Assembly: GCA_021234155.1 (NCBI GenBank) | Contig: JAJEKV010000104.1 | Coordinates: 3,397,985 to 3,461,984, forward strand | Direction: 5' to 3' | Length of the DNA stretch: 64,000 nt | Source: Isoetes taiwanensis | Lineage: Eukaryota > Streptophyta > Lycopodiopsida > Isoetales > Isoetaceae | Shown here: positions 48,862 through 59,280 of the stretch, one piece after another | Numbering within the stretch: position 1 is the first letter of the stretch | Layout: every line of letters starts with the position of its first letter | Program-made: the position numbers and the translations under genes | Notes under the pieces: model-generated | Databases searched by the model: none | Told to the model about the DNA's origin: nothing | What the model saw: only the letters and a program-made list of their open reading frames with translations

Positions 48862-50478
48862 AATAAAGTCTGACGTCCTTCAACAAAAAAAATATTTAAT
48901 GTCTTTGAGTGAATGGCTGACTATTGTACGATTTTGTGAACCGGAAATAAAAGTTAGCTTTTGTTTCGAAGTTGAGAAGTTTTAGCCATGTCTAAAATAG
49001 AAGATGAGAATAGGTATTGGAACATATACTACCAAACCACTAAATGGAACCATAAATCACTCTCTTAATCATTTTTGTGTTGAGTCTGCTTTTGAGAAGC
49101 GGTGTAACATTGAGTGCCTTAATAATATACCCGTTTCTTCTTTCTCAATCTTGCTTTGAAAAGCATTTTGGAACATCTCTTTCCTACAATTTTTTCCTCA
49201 TGTTTTATTCTTAAAGTGCTGGTCGAATGATCAGAGAAATAACTGAAAAGAGATTTTGGGTGATTCAATTCCTGAAGGGTAGCAAAAGACAGAGTCGTGG
49301 GAGTCATGTGGACTCTGCAAAAGGTAGAGTCCTGTGGGAGTCTTTTGGAATAGACAATCCATTCTTTATATTATGTTTCGGCATTGGCATTGCCATTCGC
49401 CATTCTGCCCCCAGCCATCTTCGCCAGATCCTTGTGCCTTCTCTCTGAGGAAGAAATAGGCAGATTCAAACAAAACAAGAAAACAAATTTACCTGGAGCA
49501 ATGTAGCTATGGATTCTGGTGACGCTAGAAAGGGAGACCTCTTTTGCCACAGCTCTGCCTCTAATTGTAATTTTGCCACCAGCCTCCACAAATTGGTTTC
49601 AAAAGCGAAAATTCCTATGGCAGAACTGCTGAAGCCTGTGCCGCTGCAACTAATTACGACTACTGTATAAGATTGTCCACTATCATGAATTGCCATGCCC
49701 ACAACTTTGAGAACTCTGCCAAGGATTTTGTCAATATATTTATAGACAATAGGCTTCATATAGAGTACAAAAAGAAAAAAATCTAGGGTACAAAGAAGCA
49801 GAAAAGAAGAAAGTGATAATCATGCGAGCATTTGGGCATATTGCAAAGTTGGATCAAAAGGAATAAAACAAGGGAGAAAGGCCAAGGGCAAGAAAATTGA
49901 TGATGGGCGAATGAATTTTTTTCCAAATTCTTGCGTCAAGGGCTTGTTTTGGATCCACAAAGAAGTGGGGCATAACTTGAATCGGAGTGGCCGCTAGCAC
50001 AGAGCGAAAAATAGTCCAACACTTGGTTAGAATTTGACCTACATACTGCCCATTTGCTTCAGTACAGGATCATATCTGGTTCTATTTCTAATTAACAGAT
50101 GTAGTGCCATAAACTTAGGTCACCATGCAAAGTCGCCATATCTCACATTTATTTCCAAAAATACAGAACCTAGATGAACAATCAAAAGAAAGGAAAAAGA
50201 AAGGGTTGCCATAGCCATACTTTAGGCAATTTGGAGCTCTCTCTGACACTCCAGATTAATAAGCCAGAGCTTGCTTGCAGAGAAAGAAAGACATGAGCAT
50301 TCTAGTGCAACAACGGCGATGTACTAGAGTGCCGAAGTAAAACTTGTGGAGCTTGTGGATCCAGAGCCAAGCAGAGCCGCGATTACTTGCAGAGCCAAGC
50401 AGAGACTCTGCGTGACTATTAAGCACAATTTCATTATAATGGGAAAAGTTTTAGTAAACTGGAGTTTTTTTATTATGG
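48862..50478. other. Non-coding stretch
   Basis: Several short frames on both strands, none with recognisable motifs. Confidence 0.45.
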
Positions 50479-50610
50479 GGGTTGTATACACGTGTACAAT
50501 ATCCTGTATCATAGACCTTATGCAGGGGTTGTATACACGTGTACAGTACCCTGTATCATAGACCTTATGCAGGGGTTGTATACAAGTGCAGTACCCTTGT
50601 ATCATACATA
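50479..50610. repeat. 47-bp tandem repeat, about 2.7 copies
   Basis: Units begin GGGTTGTATACACGTGTACA at 50479 and 50526, and a third, degraded one at 50573. Each holds the palindrome GTACACGTGTAC or a near form of it. Confidence 0.93.
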
Positions 50611-50980
50611 CATGAATATTTAGAGAACGTATTAACACGGTATCATATACCATCTTCCAAACACAATAGAGGCCGAAGTATGAACTATGTATGATAGATA
50701 GCAAAGGTTACTAGAGACCACGGCAGTATGTCCCTAGTAACCTTCCCCTAGGTTCCTAACCCCTTCCCCTTCCCCTTTCCCTTCCCCTGCGAGGTCTAAC
50801 CCACGCAGCTGGGTTAGGAACCCAGAGCTCACGCATATCCCAACCTGATTCTTCCCACCATATGGGGTACCTAGTCATTGCAAAAAGTAATTCCACATGA
50901 TGATACTTATGGAAGAAGAGCGGACCCAACTCCACAAAGTTGTTGTACTCGTTGTAGTACGTCCTAATAAGGCCATACAT

Positions 50981-51352
50981 CTATCCCTTACAAATTTCAT
51001 GAATGAACTCTGATATGTATTGATCCAGAGAGTGTGCTAAATAACCAGCACGAAAAAGAGGCCTCAACTGTTGTAGCATCTCATCCAGATGAGGAGGGGG
51101 TTCAAGAATTCCCCTCATTGCAAGTCTCCTATAACATTCAGATGGATTAATTTCCATCAGTGGCTCATGATCACAATCAAATCGCTCCAGAATGAAGTTG
51201 ATCAACTCCATTGCAAGCTCCTTGGTGGGACTGTGGCGCAACCTCCACTCCAAGAAATGGTCAAATAGCTCATCTTGATCAGGCCGCACATAATGCTTGG
51301 GGCATGCTTGCAGGGCTTCTGGAGTAGCCCAGGGAGGATTGGGTCCAATCAT
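50981..51352 (-). CDS. Uncharacterised small protein, about 123 residues
   Basis: Starts MIGPNPPWATPEALQACPKH and continues RPDQDELFDHFLEWRLRHSP, ELAMELINFILERFDCDHEP, HLDEMLQQLRPLFRAGYLAH and ends SEFIHEICKG. Composition is that of a soluble helical protein; no family recognised. The frame extends upstream through the AAGATCAAG repeat tract as a hydrophobic run of Leu, Pro and Cys, but that extension is repeat-encoded and I exclude it. It may be an accessory ORF of the neighbouring transposase-like unit. Confidence 0.45.
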   Translation of the reverse strand: MIGPNPPWATPEALQACPKHYVRPDQDELFDHFLEWRLRHSPTKELAMELINFILERFDCDHEPLMEINPSECYRRLAMRGILEPPPHLDEMLQQLRPLFRAGYLAHSLDQYISEFIHEICKG

Positions 51353-51359
51353 TTGCAAA

Positions 51360-51852
51360 AGCAAGCAAGGATCACCGACGGAGCAAGGAACACGGAGCAG
51401 AGCAAGGAACAAGGAGCAAGAAGCAAGGAACAAGATCAAGTAGCAAGGAGCACGAAGATCAAGTAGTAAGGAACAAGGATCAAGATCAAGTAGCAAGAAA
51501 CAAGGAACAAGGAAGATCAAGGAGCAAGGAAGCAAGGAACAAGATCAAGTAGCAAGATCAAGAGCAAGGAACAAGATCAAGTAGCATGAAGGAGCACGAA
51601 GATGAAGTAGCAAAGAAAAAGGATCAAGATCAAGTAGCAAGAATCAAGGAACAAGGAAGATCAAGGACCAAGAAGATAAAGGAACAAGGAAGATCAAGGA
51701 GCAAGAAGCAAGGATCAAGATCAAGTAGCAAAGAACACGGAACACAAGGTGAGAAGTGAAAGCAAGGTGAGAACACGGAACACAAGGTGAGAAGTGAAAG
51801 CAAGGTGAAAACACGGAACAAAGGTGAGAAGTGAAAGCAAGGTGAAAGAATT
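51360..51852. repeat. Low-complexity tandem repeats (AAGGAACAAGATCAAG type)
   Basis: Variants of GATCAAGTAGCAAGGAACAA recur for about 370 bases, then about three copies of AACACGGAACACAAGGTGAG with GAAGTGAAAGCAAGGTGA. Translation in either direction gives artefact repeats. Confidence 0.93.
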
Positions 51853-51871
51853 TATAGCTACGAATCCAATA

Positions 51872-51945
51872 ATGTTGAAGTATAATACCAATAATGTTGA
51901 AGTATAATACCAATAATGCTGAAGTATTATACCAATAATTCTACA
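51872..51945. repeat. 22-bp tandem repeat, about three copies
   Basis: Units of ACCAATAATGTTGAAGTATA plus two bases, with a few changes in the last copy. Confidence 0.9.
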
Positions 51946-51993
51946 ACAACTATAAAAGCAGCTCCATTCGGTGGTAGAAGTCATTCATCTCCC

Positions 51994-52230
51994 ATGGCTT
52001 ATAATCTGCATGATCTTCAGTTTGAGACCATTGCTTGCTCCATGAGCTACAATGATCTTGTTGGATGCATACATAGAGGATTTAAGCTGGATCCTTACTT
52101 GCAATCCAAAGCTAATGGTCGTGAGTGTCATTGCACCGACCTTACTCGTGTTGTGATCCATCTTCTTTGGCTTCCTGAGTGCCATACCTACGAGCTGAAT
52201 GCGATCACGTTAGCAGGGGTTGATGAGTGA
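51994..52230 (+). CDS. Uncharacterised small protein, about 78 residues
   Basis: From the in-frame ATG at 51994 the frame reads MAYNLHDLQFETIACSMSYN, DLVGCIHRGFKLDPYLQSK and then a Cys/His stretch (ECHCTDLTRVVIHLLWLPEC). An in-frame ATG exists 26 codons earlier, but that leader lies in the 22-bp repeat. No family recognised. It converges on the transposase-like gene that ends at 52471. Whether it is translated is uncertain. Confidence 0.35.
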   Translation: MAYNLHDLQFETIACSMSYNDLVGCIHRGFKLDPYLQSKANGRECHCTDLTRVVIHLLWLPECHTYELNAITLAGVDE

Positions 52231-52470
52231 ATCATTGATTGTATGCCATCAATAATATGTGCATCTAAATTATATGTATGCCATCAATAATGTGTCCATC
52301 AGATGTAATGATGTGTATTAAACACCTATTATAAAAGATGTAAGGATGTATAAGCATAATGAATATTATTTGATGTATCGACTGAGTATTAATTGTCCAA
52401 AATGCTTAAGTATTATAGCAAGAGAAATTACATACATGATTATCGAGAACATGACTGAGATTGAGAGCTT

Positions 52471-55400
52471 TTAGCTAATGCTATGTCCCCCCCACATGTC
52501 AACAATGTATTTTGGAATCTGAACAGTCTTCGGTCTTTTGCCATTTGCATCCCACACATAATGTATGGCATCTAACTTCTCATACTTTGATGGATCTGAT
52601 GGATTGGGTCGCCAACGTTTAGTTAAGAAACCTGTATAGTCACGACCAACAGGCATCCACCATGATACATAAATGTGACCATAATTGGTAGACTCTGGAT
52701 CTAGGATGGCATCTTCTTCTGTAAAGCCCAACCACGTTAGAGTTTCATCATCTCCAGGTCGTACTAAAATGAACATACCTTTCATAGCATGTGCATGAGG
52801 ATCGAACTCATCCATACGTAACACTAGACGCCCATCTGCTAGCCCACAATACGTAGGCAAAGGTCTTACAAGCACAACGGCTTCATCGACCTCTGGAGTA
52901 AAGGCAGCTTGTAGAGGTTCTTGCCTTGTACGCAACCAAAAGTTATCATTTTGAGGTCGTCCTAGAGATACATCTTCCAAACACAAAAGAATCTCGTTCC
53001 AGTAATCCATAGTTGCTTTGTACTGTTGTGCAAACACACTATCTTCTTGATTTTTGCAGAAGGAGATGCTGTCTGCCAGGCCAGGGAGATCTTTCAATGT
53101 CTTCCTTGGAGGGATACTTTTAGGCACCCCTGTTGGTAACGTTGACTCACCATTTTCATCCTCCTTCCACATTCTTATTCCTTTTTCTGGAATCCACTCT
53201 TTATGGGTTGGCCGCATCTTATATTGCATAATGGGCCATTTCCCATCCATTTTAAATCGGAATAGCAATGGGTCGGTATGGCCTATTAGACGTTGGCCTT
53301 TATCAGGGGTATATCCTTTGACAAAGCTTTTCCAATATGGAACTTCATCCACAAAATATGGAACAGGAGACTTTGCATTGCACTTGCTAAACAAGTAACG
53401 CAACTCAGGCAAAGTTAGAGCATCCGATGAACTCATTAACGTCGAAAAGTTCCCAAACAATGCATCAATATCGTCATGAGTATGCCCAACCATCATGAAG
53501 CCAACCTGAATCTCATCGAATACCTTAAGCCATGTCAAATAAGAGAGATAGGAGAACACATATCTATTTTTATTTTGACCCGATGCATTATCTAACTGTA
53601 AGTAGAGATTTTGAGGAAGAGGATTGAAGCCTTCTAATGCACTAGAAGATGAAGGCATCATCTCTTGTGTTTGCGCTAGCTTATGCTGCAGTGGTCGAGT
53701 GTCTTTTAGGGCTTGCATCAATTTGCAATCTGTAGTTTTGCTTCCACACAGATCACCACACTTGTCTTCGTCTGGCAACTCAAGATAGTGTAGGATCCTA
53801 GAAAGTGATCCAACATGAAAGTTTGAATCATCTTTCCAAAGATCAAGAGAGAAATGACCATAAGCCCGTCCACCATGACCATGTGTCAATGCTCCTGTCA
53901 AGCTGCTCTTCAAGCGACCTCCTCTCCAAACAGACTTTGCGAGATGGTGACTTCTTGGTGTGAGTGTTTTGACCTGATCCATCTTATCATGTATTATGCA
54001 AAGGTGACTTTCTGGTGAACGATGTGATAATGCACGCCAATGCCAATATTGACTCCTACAGGAATGTTGTTCCAACATATGTGTCCGCCATTGAATTGAA
54101 AGGCTGCGCCTCTCCCTTGTATCTTTTGTTCTTTCCAATTTCTGCTTGAGGACTACACATATGTTACACTTGGAGAATGCTGTCTTTTTGGCTATGCTGA
54201 TATCTGGAAACTCTTTCTTCCAAATATTGTAAAAAGAGGGCAATGTTACACTCTTTCCTGTCAATTCTTCCACCACGGCACCCACTTCCTTATGTATGCT
54301 CTTCTTATTAAGGATGGAAGGAAGTTTGCGAACATTCTCCCTTATATCATCCTTTCCCTTTTTGCTTCTATGTGGAATGCTCTCCGCATTCTCACTAATG
54401 AAGGTATCAAGCACACTTTCTGTAGCTAGTGTCACAAATCTAGGCTTCTTAGAGCCTGTATTACCATGCTCCGCCCATTTTCCACCTAACTCGAACCTCT
54501 TCCTCCAACTATAAAACGTAGACTGAGCAACTTCTAAAGCCATGCGCCATGCGAATTGATAGCACTCCACTCCAGAGACCACTACTTTCGCCTCCGACTG
54601 CCCTGTATAAGTTACACTCAACACATAAAAAACAAGCGTAATCCTGGCACTGCTTGATTGAGAATAAAATTCTTTTTTTAAGGCACATACTTGCTCTCGG
54701 CTCAGTTTTTTGACACATTCGTCCTTGTAGCATGTTGATTTTAGAGCACTCTTGACTGTCTTGGAAGCACACATCCTCTCCTCCTTGCTATCCCCCTTTG
54801 GTTCCCTCCTGACCCTCTTCACATATGTATATTTCCTTTTCCTCTTGAATTGCTTCTCAACATCAGCTTCCAAGCACTCAACTTCTAAGTCATCGTGTTC
54901 CAGAGCAGCTCGAGCTTGTAAATGTTGTGAAACTGTCCTACCATCACGAAGCAAAACATCACGGGTCTCCCAGGATATTAGACTGTTAGCTGGAGGCCTC
55001 TCAGCACAAGCATGACATGACCTCATATTTTGGTTCCCCGTTGGATCTATTATGTTACCCACTGAAAGCCCAACCTTTGATACACCCAAGAACTCATCGT
55101 CTATAGCATCCTGAGGATCACTAAAGACTATATTCGCCTCCAAATATTTAGATCCAATGCAGGAGTGAAGAATGTAGCATGGCAAACCAAGTAGATCTGT
55201 TCTGGAGTAGTAGACTGTCTCATCTTCAGGCTTAAACAACCTGAGACCAAGACGGGCACCTAGATTCTCATGACCTCCAATCTCCTCTGCTATCTCGTCT
55301 TCTTCATTTGTTGCTGTGTTGCTTGGTTCACCACAGTGAGCAGTGAAACTGATGTCCGGCGGGCTACTGACAGATGGTGGACTACTAGATGAATCCTCTT

Positions 55401-55687
55401 CTGAAGGCAAATTGAGGGATGTTGAAGATGTATCTTCACTTGAGGGGCACTCAACATGTTTTACATCCCTCTTAGGCCACTGAATGAATGTGCCTACTGC
55501 TTCACCAATGTTATCTGCCCCTTCGCAGGGGACTGGAAGCTCCATCGATGGGATCACGGACTCCGTGACCTCAATTGCTACATTTGAAGGATCTATTTTC
55601 TTGCCATGAAGAGTGGTTCTATTCAAAATATGGCCACGGGCAACAATTGTCCTTCCGACGAATAGGTTGTACAGGGGAAAATTGAAC
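52471..55687 (-). CDS. Transposase-like protein: DUF8039-like, HTH and DUF7869-like regions
   Basis: An uninterrupted frame of over 1050 codons. At its start PLYNLFVGRTIVARGHILNR and NIGEAVGTFIQWPKRDVK resemble the DUF8039 domain seen in plant CACTA-associated proteins (from memory). A basic stretch (RKRKYTYVKRVRREPKGDSK) and a likely helix-turn-helix (EVAQSTFYSWRKRFELGGKW) follow, then SKCNICVVLKQKLERTKD. The C-terminal half matches what I know as DUF7869: IIHDKMDQVK (53974-53991), LQLDNASGQNKNRYVFSYLS (Asp at 53592) and VGHTHDDIDALFGNFS (53464-53484). The spaced acidic residues suggest an RNase H-fold DDE/D nuclease, which is inference. The frame stays open upstream of the first ATG (55545) to a TTGAAACAG|G acceptor at 55688, so an earlier exon is likely and its position unknown. 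Confidence 0.75.
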
Positions 55688-55756
55688 CTGTTTCAATCAA
55701 GCAAGGTGACTTTTTAGAACATATGAAATAAACGAAAAACAAGCAATAAACAAGCA

Positions 55757-56120
55757 AAAATGGCGCCATTTAGTACAAGAAAACAAATTTTGGTGTAAAT
55801 TTGGAGCCAAATGGCGCCCCATTTGGTCGAAATGGTATGGCGCCATTTGATCCAAGTGCACACCATTGCGCCATGGCGCCATTTGGCTCCAAATTTACAC
55901 CAAATTTTGCATGGCGCCATTTGGCTCCAAATTTACACCAAATTTTGTTTCCTTGTACTAAATGGCTCAACTGTACACCTTGATGTACGTTGAAAAGAAA
56001 TGGCGCCATGGCGCCATTTAGACCAATACACCACTTTAGTGGTGAATTTGGAACAAAATGGCACCCTGGCGCCATTTGATCCAAGTGCACCATTCCAAAT
56101 TAATGGCGCCATGGCGCGAT
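55757..56120. repeat. Cluster 1 of GGCGCC palindromes (ATGGCGCCAT)
   Basis: GGCGCC occurs about eight times in 350 bases (55762, 55813, 55839, 55875, 55913, 56002, 56010, 56068, 56105), mostly as ATGGCGCCATTT, with repeated partner phrases TTTGGCTCCAAATTTACACC in both orientations. It lies just upstream of the last exon of the transposase-like gene, probably in its first intron or leader. Apparent proteins here are artefacts. Confidence 0.9.
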
Positions 56121-57243
56121 TTGGCTCAGCTCCATCACAAAATCTACACGAGGTGCCTATGTTATGCATTCTTGCTCCCATTGCTGTATATGTGTCAATA
56201 AGAGCAGGCATGCATAACACGGGCACCCCATGCCAACTTTGCAATTGAAACCAAGGTTCTTAGTGTCCAAGCAGTATGAATTTCAGCATTTGAACACGCT
56301 ATATACATGGCAGCAATAGAACATAATTCCTACCAGAAATAGTGGACTTACTTGATATTAGATAGATCCATAGTGGTATGTTGTACTGGAGCAGTAGATG
56401 GAACAAGGAAAACAAGCTGATCTCAGCATATATGAATTCACACTGTGCCTTCAATAACTGGGAGTCGTTGAGAACTGAGCGCCAAGAATCACCTGCGATT
56501 TTTGTGAGCGCCAAGAAGAAAGCGCCTGACAGCACGCATGCGCCTTGCAAAGTTTCTGCCTAGGCGCCTGAGAAAAGCCGCACGCCTTATGCAAGCGGCA
56601 GCTGAAACGAGCAGGCGGATTCGAAAGCGCCTGAACCGTACACGAAAACATCTGCGTCGTACCATGGTCGCCTTAAAAGGGAGAATGGCGACAAAGACAA
56701 AGCTTTAAATGCAAAGTACAATTCTAAAATAAGCGGACGATTCAAATTTGCACAGGTGGCAGTCAAATTTCAAATTACGGGCGAGAATTTTGAATTTTAT
56801 GTTAAAATTTGCACAGGTGGCAAGTTCAAGTTTCAAATTACGGGCGGGATTTTTAAATTTTATGTTCAAATTTGGGCGGGCGGGCGGAAGGGCGGGAAAT
56901 ATTCAAATTTGAAAGTTCAAATTTGGGCGGGCATGGGCGCCTGGACCGCCACGGGCCCTAGTTGGCCGCCTGTGGTACAGCAGACAACCAACGGCCAAAG
57001 TTAGTTACGTCATTGTTTCTGGAGGACCTCATTTGCTTTGGTCGCAAGTTATTACATCTCTCAGCGCCTCGAACCTAGCCGCCAGCGCCCAACGCCTAGC
57101 CTCCAGCGCCTAGCACCCAGCGCCTCGTGCAACCCTTTTTTGGCCTCCTTTTTCAGTGTTTTCTGGCGCCTAATCTCTAGAGTTCAGCACCTTACCTCTT
57201 CGAGCAAGACACCAGTTTCCGGGCAAAAATCAAGGCACTCGAA
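56121..57243. promoter_or_regulatory. Region between two divergent genes, GCGCC-rich, possible shared promoter
   Basis: Contains many AGCGCC and GCGCCTG phrases (56500-56640 and 57060-57175) and a roughly 70-base imperfect tandem repeat at 56750-56930 with AAATTTGCACAGGTGGCA, CAAATTACGGGCGGG and GGGCGGGCGGGCGG blocks. The transposase-like gene runs away on one side and the basic-protein gene on the other. Promoter function is inferred from position and composition. Confidence 0.4.
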
Positions 57244-59037
57244 ATGGAAATCGACAATTCTAGAGCTCCTCAGGCTGTGGAGATAGCGGCTAGCACCCTG
57301 TCAGGCACATGTATGTCATCTACTTGCATGGTTTCTTGTTTGTTTGTTCCAAATGGCGCCACCGCACCATTTGGATGTCTGTTAGCTTACTTTAGGGAGT
57401 CTTGTTGTTGGCAAATGGCGCCACCGCGCCATTTGGATGCCTCTTAGCTTACTTTAGGGAGTCTTGTTGTTGGCAAATGGCGCCATTTGGATGCCTGTTA
57501 GCTTACTTTAGGAAGTCTTGTTGTTGGTAAATGGCGCCATTTGGATGCCTGTTAGCTTTCTTTAGGGAGTCTTGTTGTTGGCAAATGGCGATGGCGCCAT
57601 TTGCCTAAGTTTTGCTCGATTTGTCCCGTCTCACCAACCCATTAAGTCCCGTCTCACCAACCAAATAGCGCCACGGCGCCATTTGCATGTACCTTGCGCG
57701 TATTATGACCCATCTATGAAGCATTCTAGCAAGCAAATGGCGCCATGGTGCCATTTGATTGTGAACTGGTTATAGTGGCGACTATGGTCAAGCCATTTGC
57801 TAATTAGGACAAATCGAGCAACTCGTTGGCAAATGGCGCCATTAGATTGCTTCTTATTGGGATGGGTCGTATTGAAACCCATGGATAAGCAATCTACCAT
57901 GGCGCCATTTGCTTATGAATTTCTTATTATTGTGTTTTTGTTCACCATGGGTTTTTGTTCAAACCAGACGAGAAGTAGGCAAATGTGCAGCTACATTACG
58001 CGTGGAACCACAATTTCAATCCGACCAGACAATCATGCTGACAGACAGGAGCTGGTGCATGGAAGTAATGCGGGTGAGCATCTCTGCTCCTACAGGCTCG
58101 AAAGGAGACTGCAGAAGAGAGCTCTGCCTGCTTATAAAGGAGATGTCCGGAGAATCGGAAGGAATTTACCAGCCGGGTATCTTGGTCAATATGAAGAGGG
58201 TTACCAAGAGCGGTCGCGATGATTGGCTTCGGGTGGTTCTTGAGGACACTATTCAGCAGAGAATAATTGTCTAATATGTGGACTGGAAGTTTTATGATCC
58301 CACTATGATGTCTGCTAGTATTGCAAATGTACCTGGTTCGGCGAAGAAGCAAGGCTGGGCGCTGCCATCGTACTGTAACTTTGAAGAAGCTGACATCCAA
58401 GGTCCACAAGAAATCTTGAGGGGCTATCATATTCTTCGCAATCGTATGAACGAGTCAAAAAACTCGCCTTCATTCGTTGTCAAGGCATTAGCCTCTCAGA
58501 AACTACCCGGCAATGTGGACACGGCCTGGCTTTGGACATTGGGCAGGAAGAAAACAAGACAAACTAAGGAGGCAACTACAGCCGAAAAAGACTCCTCATC
58601 TGCTACTGAAGACGTTGGCCAGGAAACTGAGGAAGGAAGAGGGGCGGGCAAGGGTAAAGGTAGGAGAAAGGATCACAAAGATCCTGAGAAGGAAAAGAAA
58701 GAAAAGAAGGAAAGACAAAGAAAGGGACGGGACATGGCAGAAGGAAGGAATAGCAAGACAGGTAGAGGGAAGGGAAGGGGAGACAGAGGAAATCGAAGGG
58801 AAGAAGAAGAAGAAGAAGAAGAAGCACAGGCTAGAGATCTCTGAGAAGGATAGGACACCTAAAAAGCAAAAGAGACAGACTCGGACTCCTAGCCCTGATG
58901 CAAGTCCTACGCGGACGGAGAGGAACGACGCCCAGGAAGCCAGAAGTGGTGGTGCCATTCCTGCAAGCCCATCACATACAAAGGATTCTGCGGGCACACC
59001 GGCCAAAAGGGTCACCATTCAGAAGCCAGAGCGTTAG
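57244..59037 (+). pseudogene. Uncharacterised basic protein divergent from the transposase-like gene, broken
   Basis: A possible first exon at 57244 reads MEIDNSRAPQAVEIAASTLS. After cluster 2 a TTCAAACCAG acceptor (57967) opens the main coding block: REVGKCAATLRVEPQFQSDQ, SGRDDWLRVVLEDTIQQRII, then a TAA at 58272-58274 in the middle of a well-conserved-looking stretch, and DWKFYDPTMMSASIANVPGS, QGPQEILRGYHILRNRMNES, ALASQKLPGNVDTAWLWTLG. The C-terminal third is lysine/arginine-rich (KDPEKEKKEKKERQRKGRDM); in the GAAGAA run near 58800-58825 the frame changes to one ending HTKDSAGTPAKRVTIQKPER at 59037. No family recognised. The basic end suggests nucleic-acid binding. It may be a partner ORF of the same mobile unit. 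Confidence 0.5.
57350..57915. repeat. Cluster 2 of GGCGCC palindromes with a tandem repeat of about 60 bp
   Basis: Between 57350 and 57600 a unit of about 53-62 bases (TTTGGATGCCTGTTAGCTTA...GTCTTGTTGTTGGCAAATGG) repeats four times, each ending in an AAATGGCGCCATTTGG palindrome or its GGCGCCACCGCGCC variant. Further palindromes occur at about 57594, 57676, 57740, 57834 and 57903. It lies between a possible first exon at 57244 and the coding block from 57968, so it may be in an intron. Confidence 0.9.
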
Positions 59038-59039
59038 CT

Positions 59040-59280
59040 TACATTAAGAATAGCTCAGCACTTGCTCGAGGTGCCTGCAAATCTTAAGGTGGAAAGGTCA
59101 GAAGAGGAAAAAACAGCAGAGATAACACTAAGGTGGAAAGGTCAGACGAGGAAAAAACGGCAGAGATAGCACTACAAAAAATCTTTGACCACCGGCATCT
59201 TTTTCCTCTAGGCATCACATTCATAAAAAAGATAAACGTGTTCAAACTATATCAAGGGCCACCAAATCTGACATCTAGGT
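59040..59280. repeat. 44-bp tandem duplication and short spacer before element 2
   Basis: The unit TAAGGTGGAAAGGTCAGAAG... occurs at 59085-59128 and 59129-59172 with three changes. The rest up to 59280 shows no feature. Confidence 0.85.

Noticed and set aside
51630-51984. Hydrophobic Leu/Pro/Cys-rich frames that look like membrane proteins
   Set aside because: Encoded by AAGATCAAG-type tandem repeats; composition follows the repeat, with no independent coding evidence.
55697-56248. Several open frames rich in MAP, NGA and WRH
   Set aside because: They are readings of the GGCGCC palindrome cluster in different frames; the repeated phrases are DNA repeats, not protein domains.
55757-57915. 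GGCGCC clusters as E2F/DP sites
   Set aside because: The usual plant E2F consensus needs TT before the S-rich core; here ATGGCGCC lacks it in most copies. A cell-cycle link is not supported, although one GGGCGGGAAAT phrase at about 56893 is E2F-like.
57797-58222. Overlapping plus-strand frame across the unknown basic protein
   Set aside because: A shadow frame: the 57968-58274 frame has the better continuity with the downstream block.
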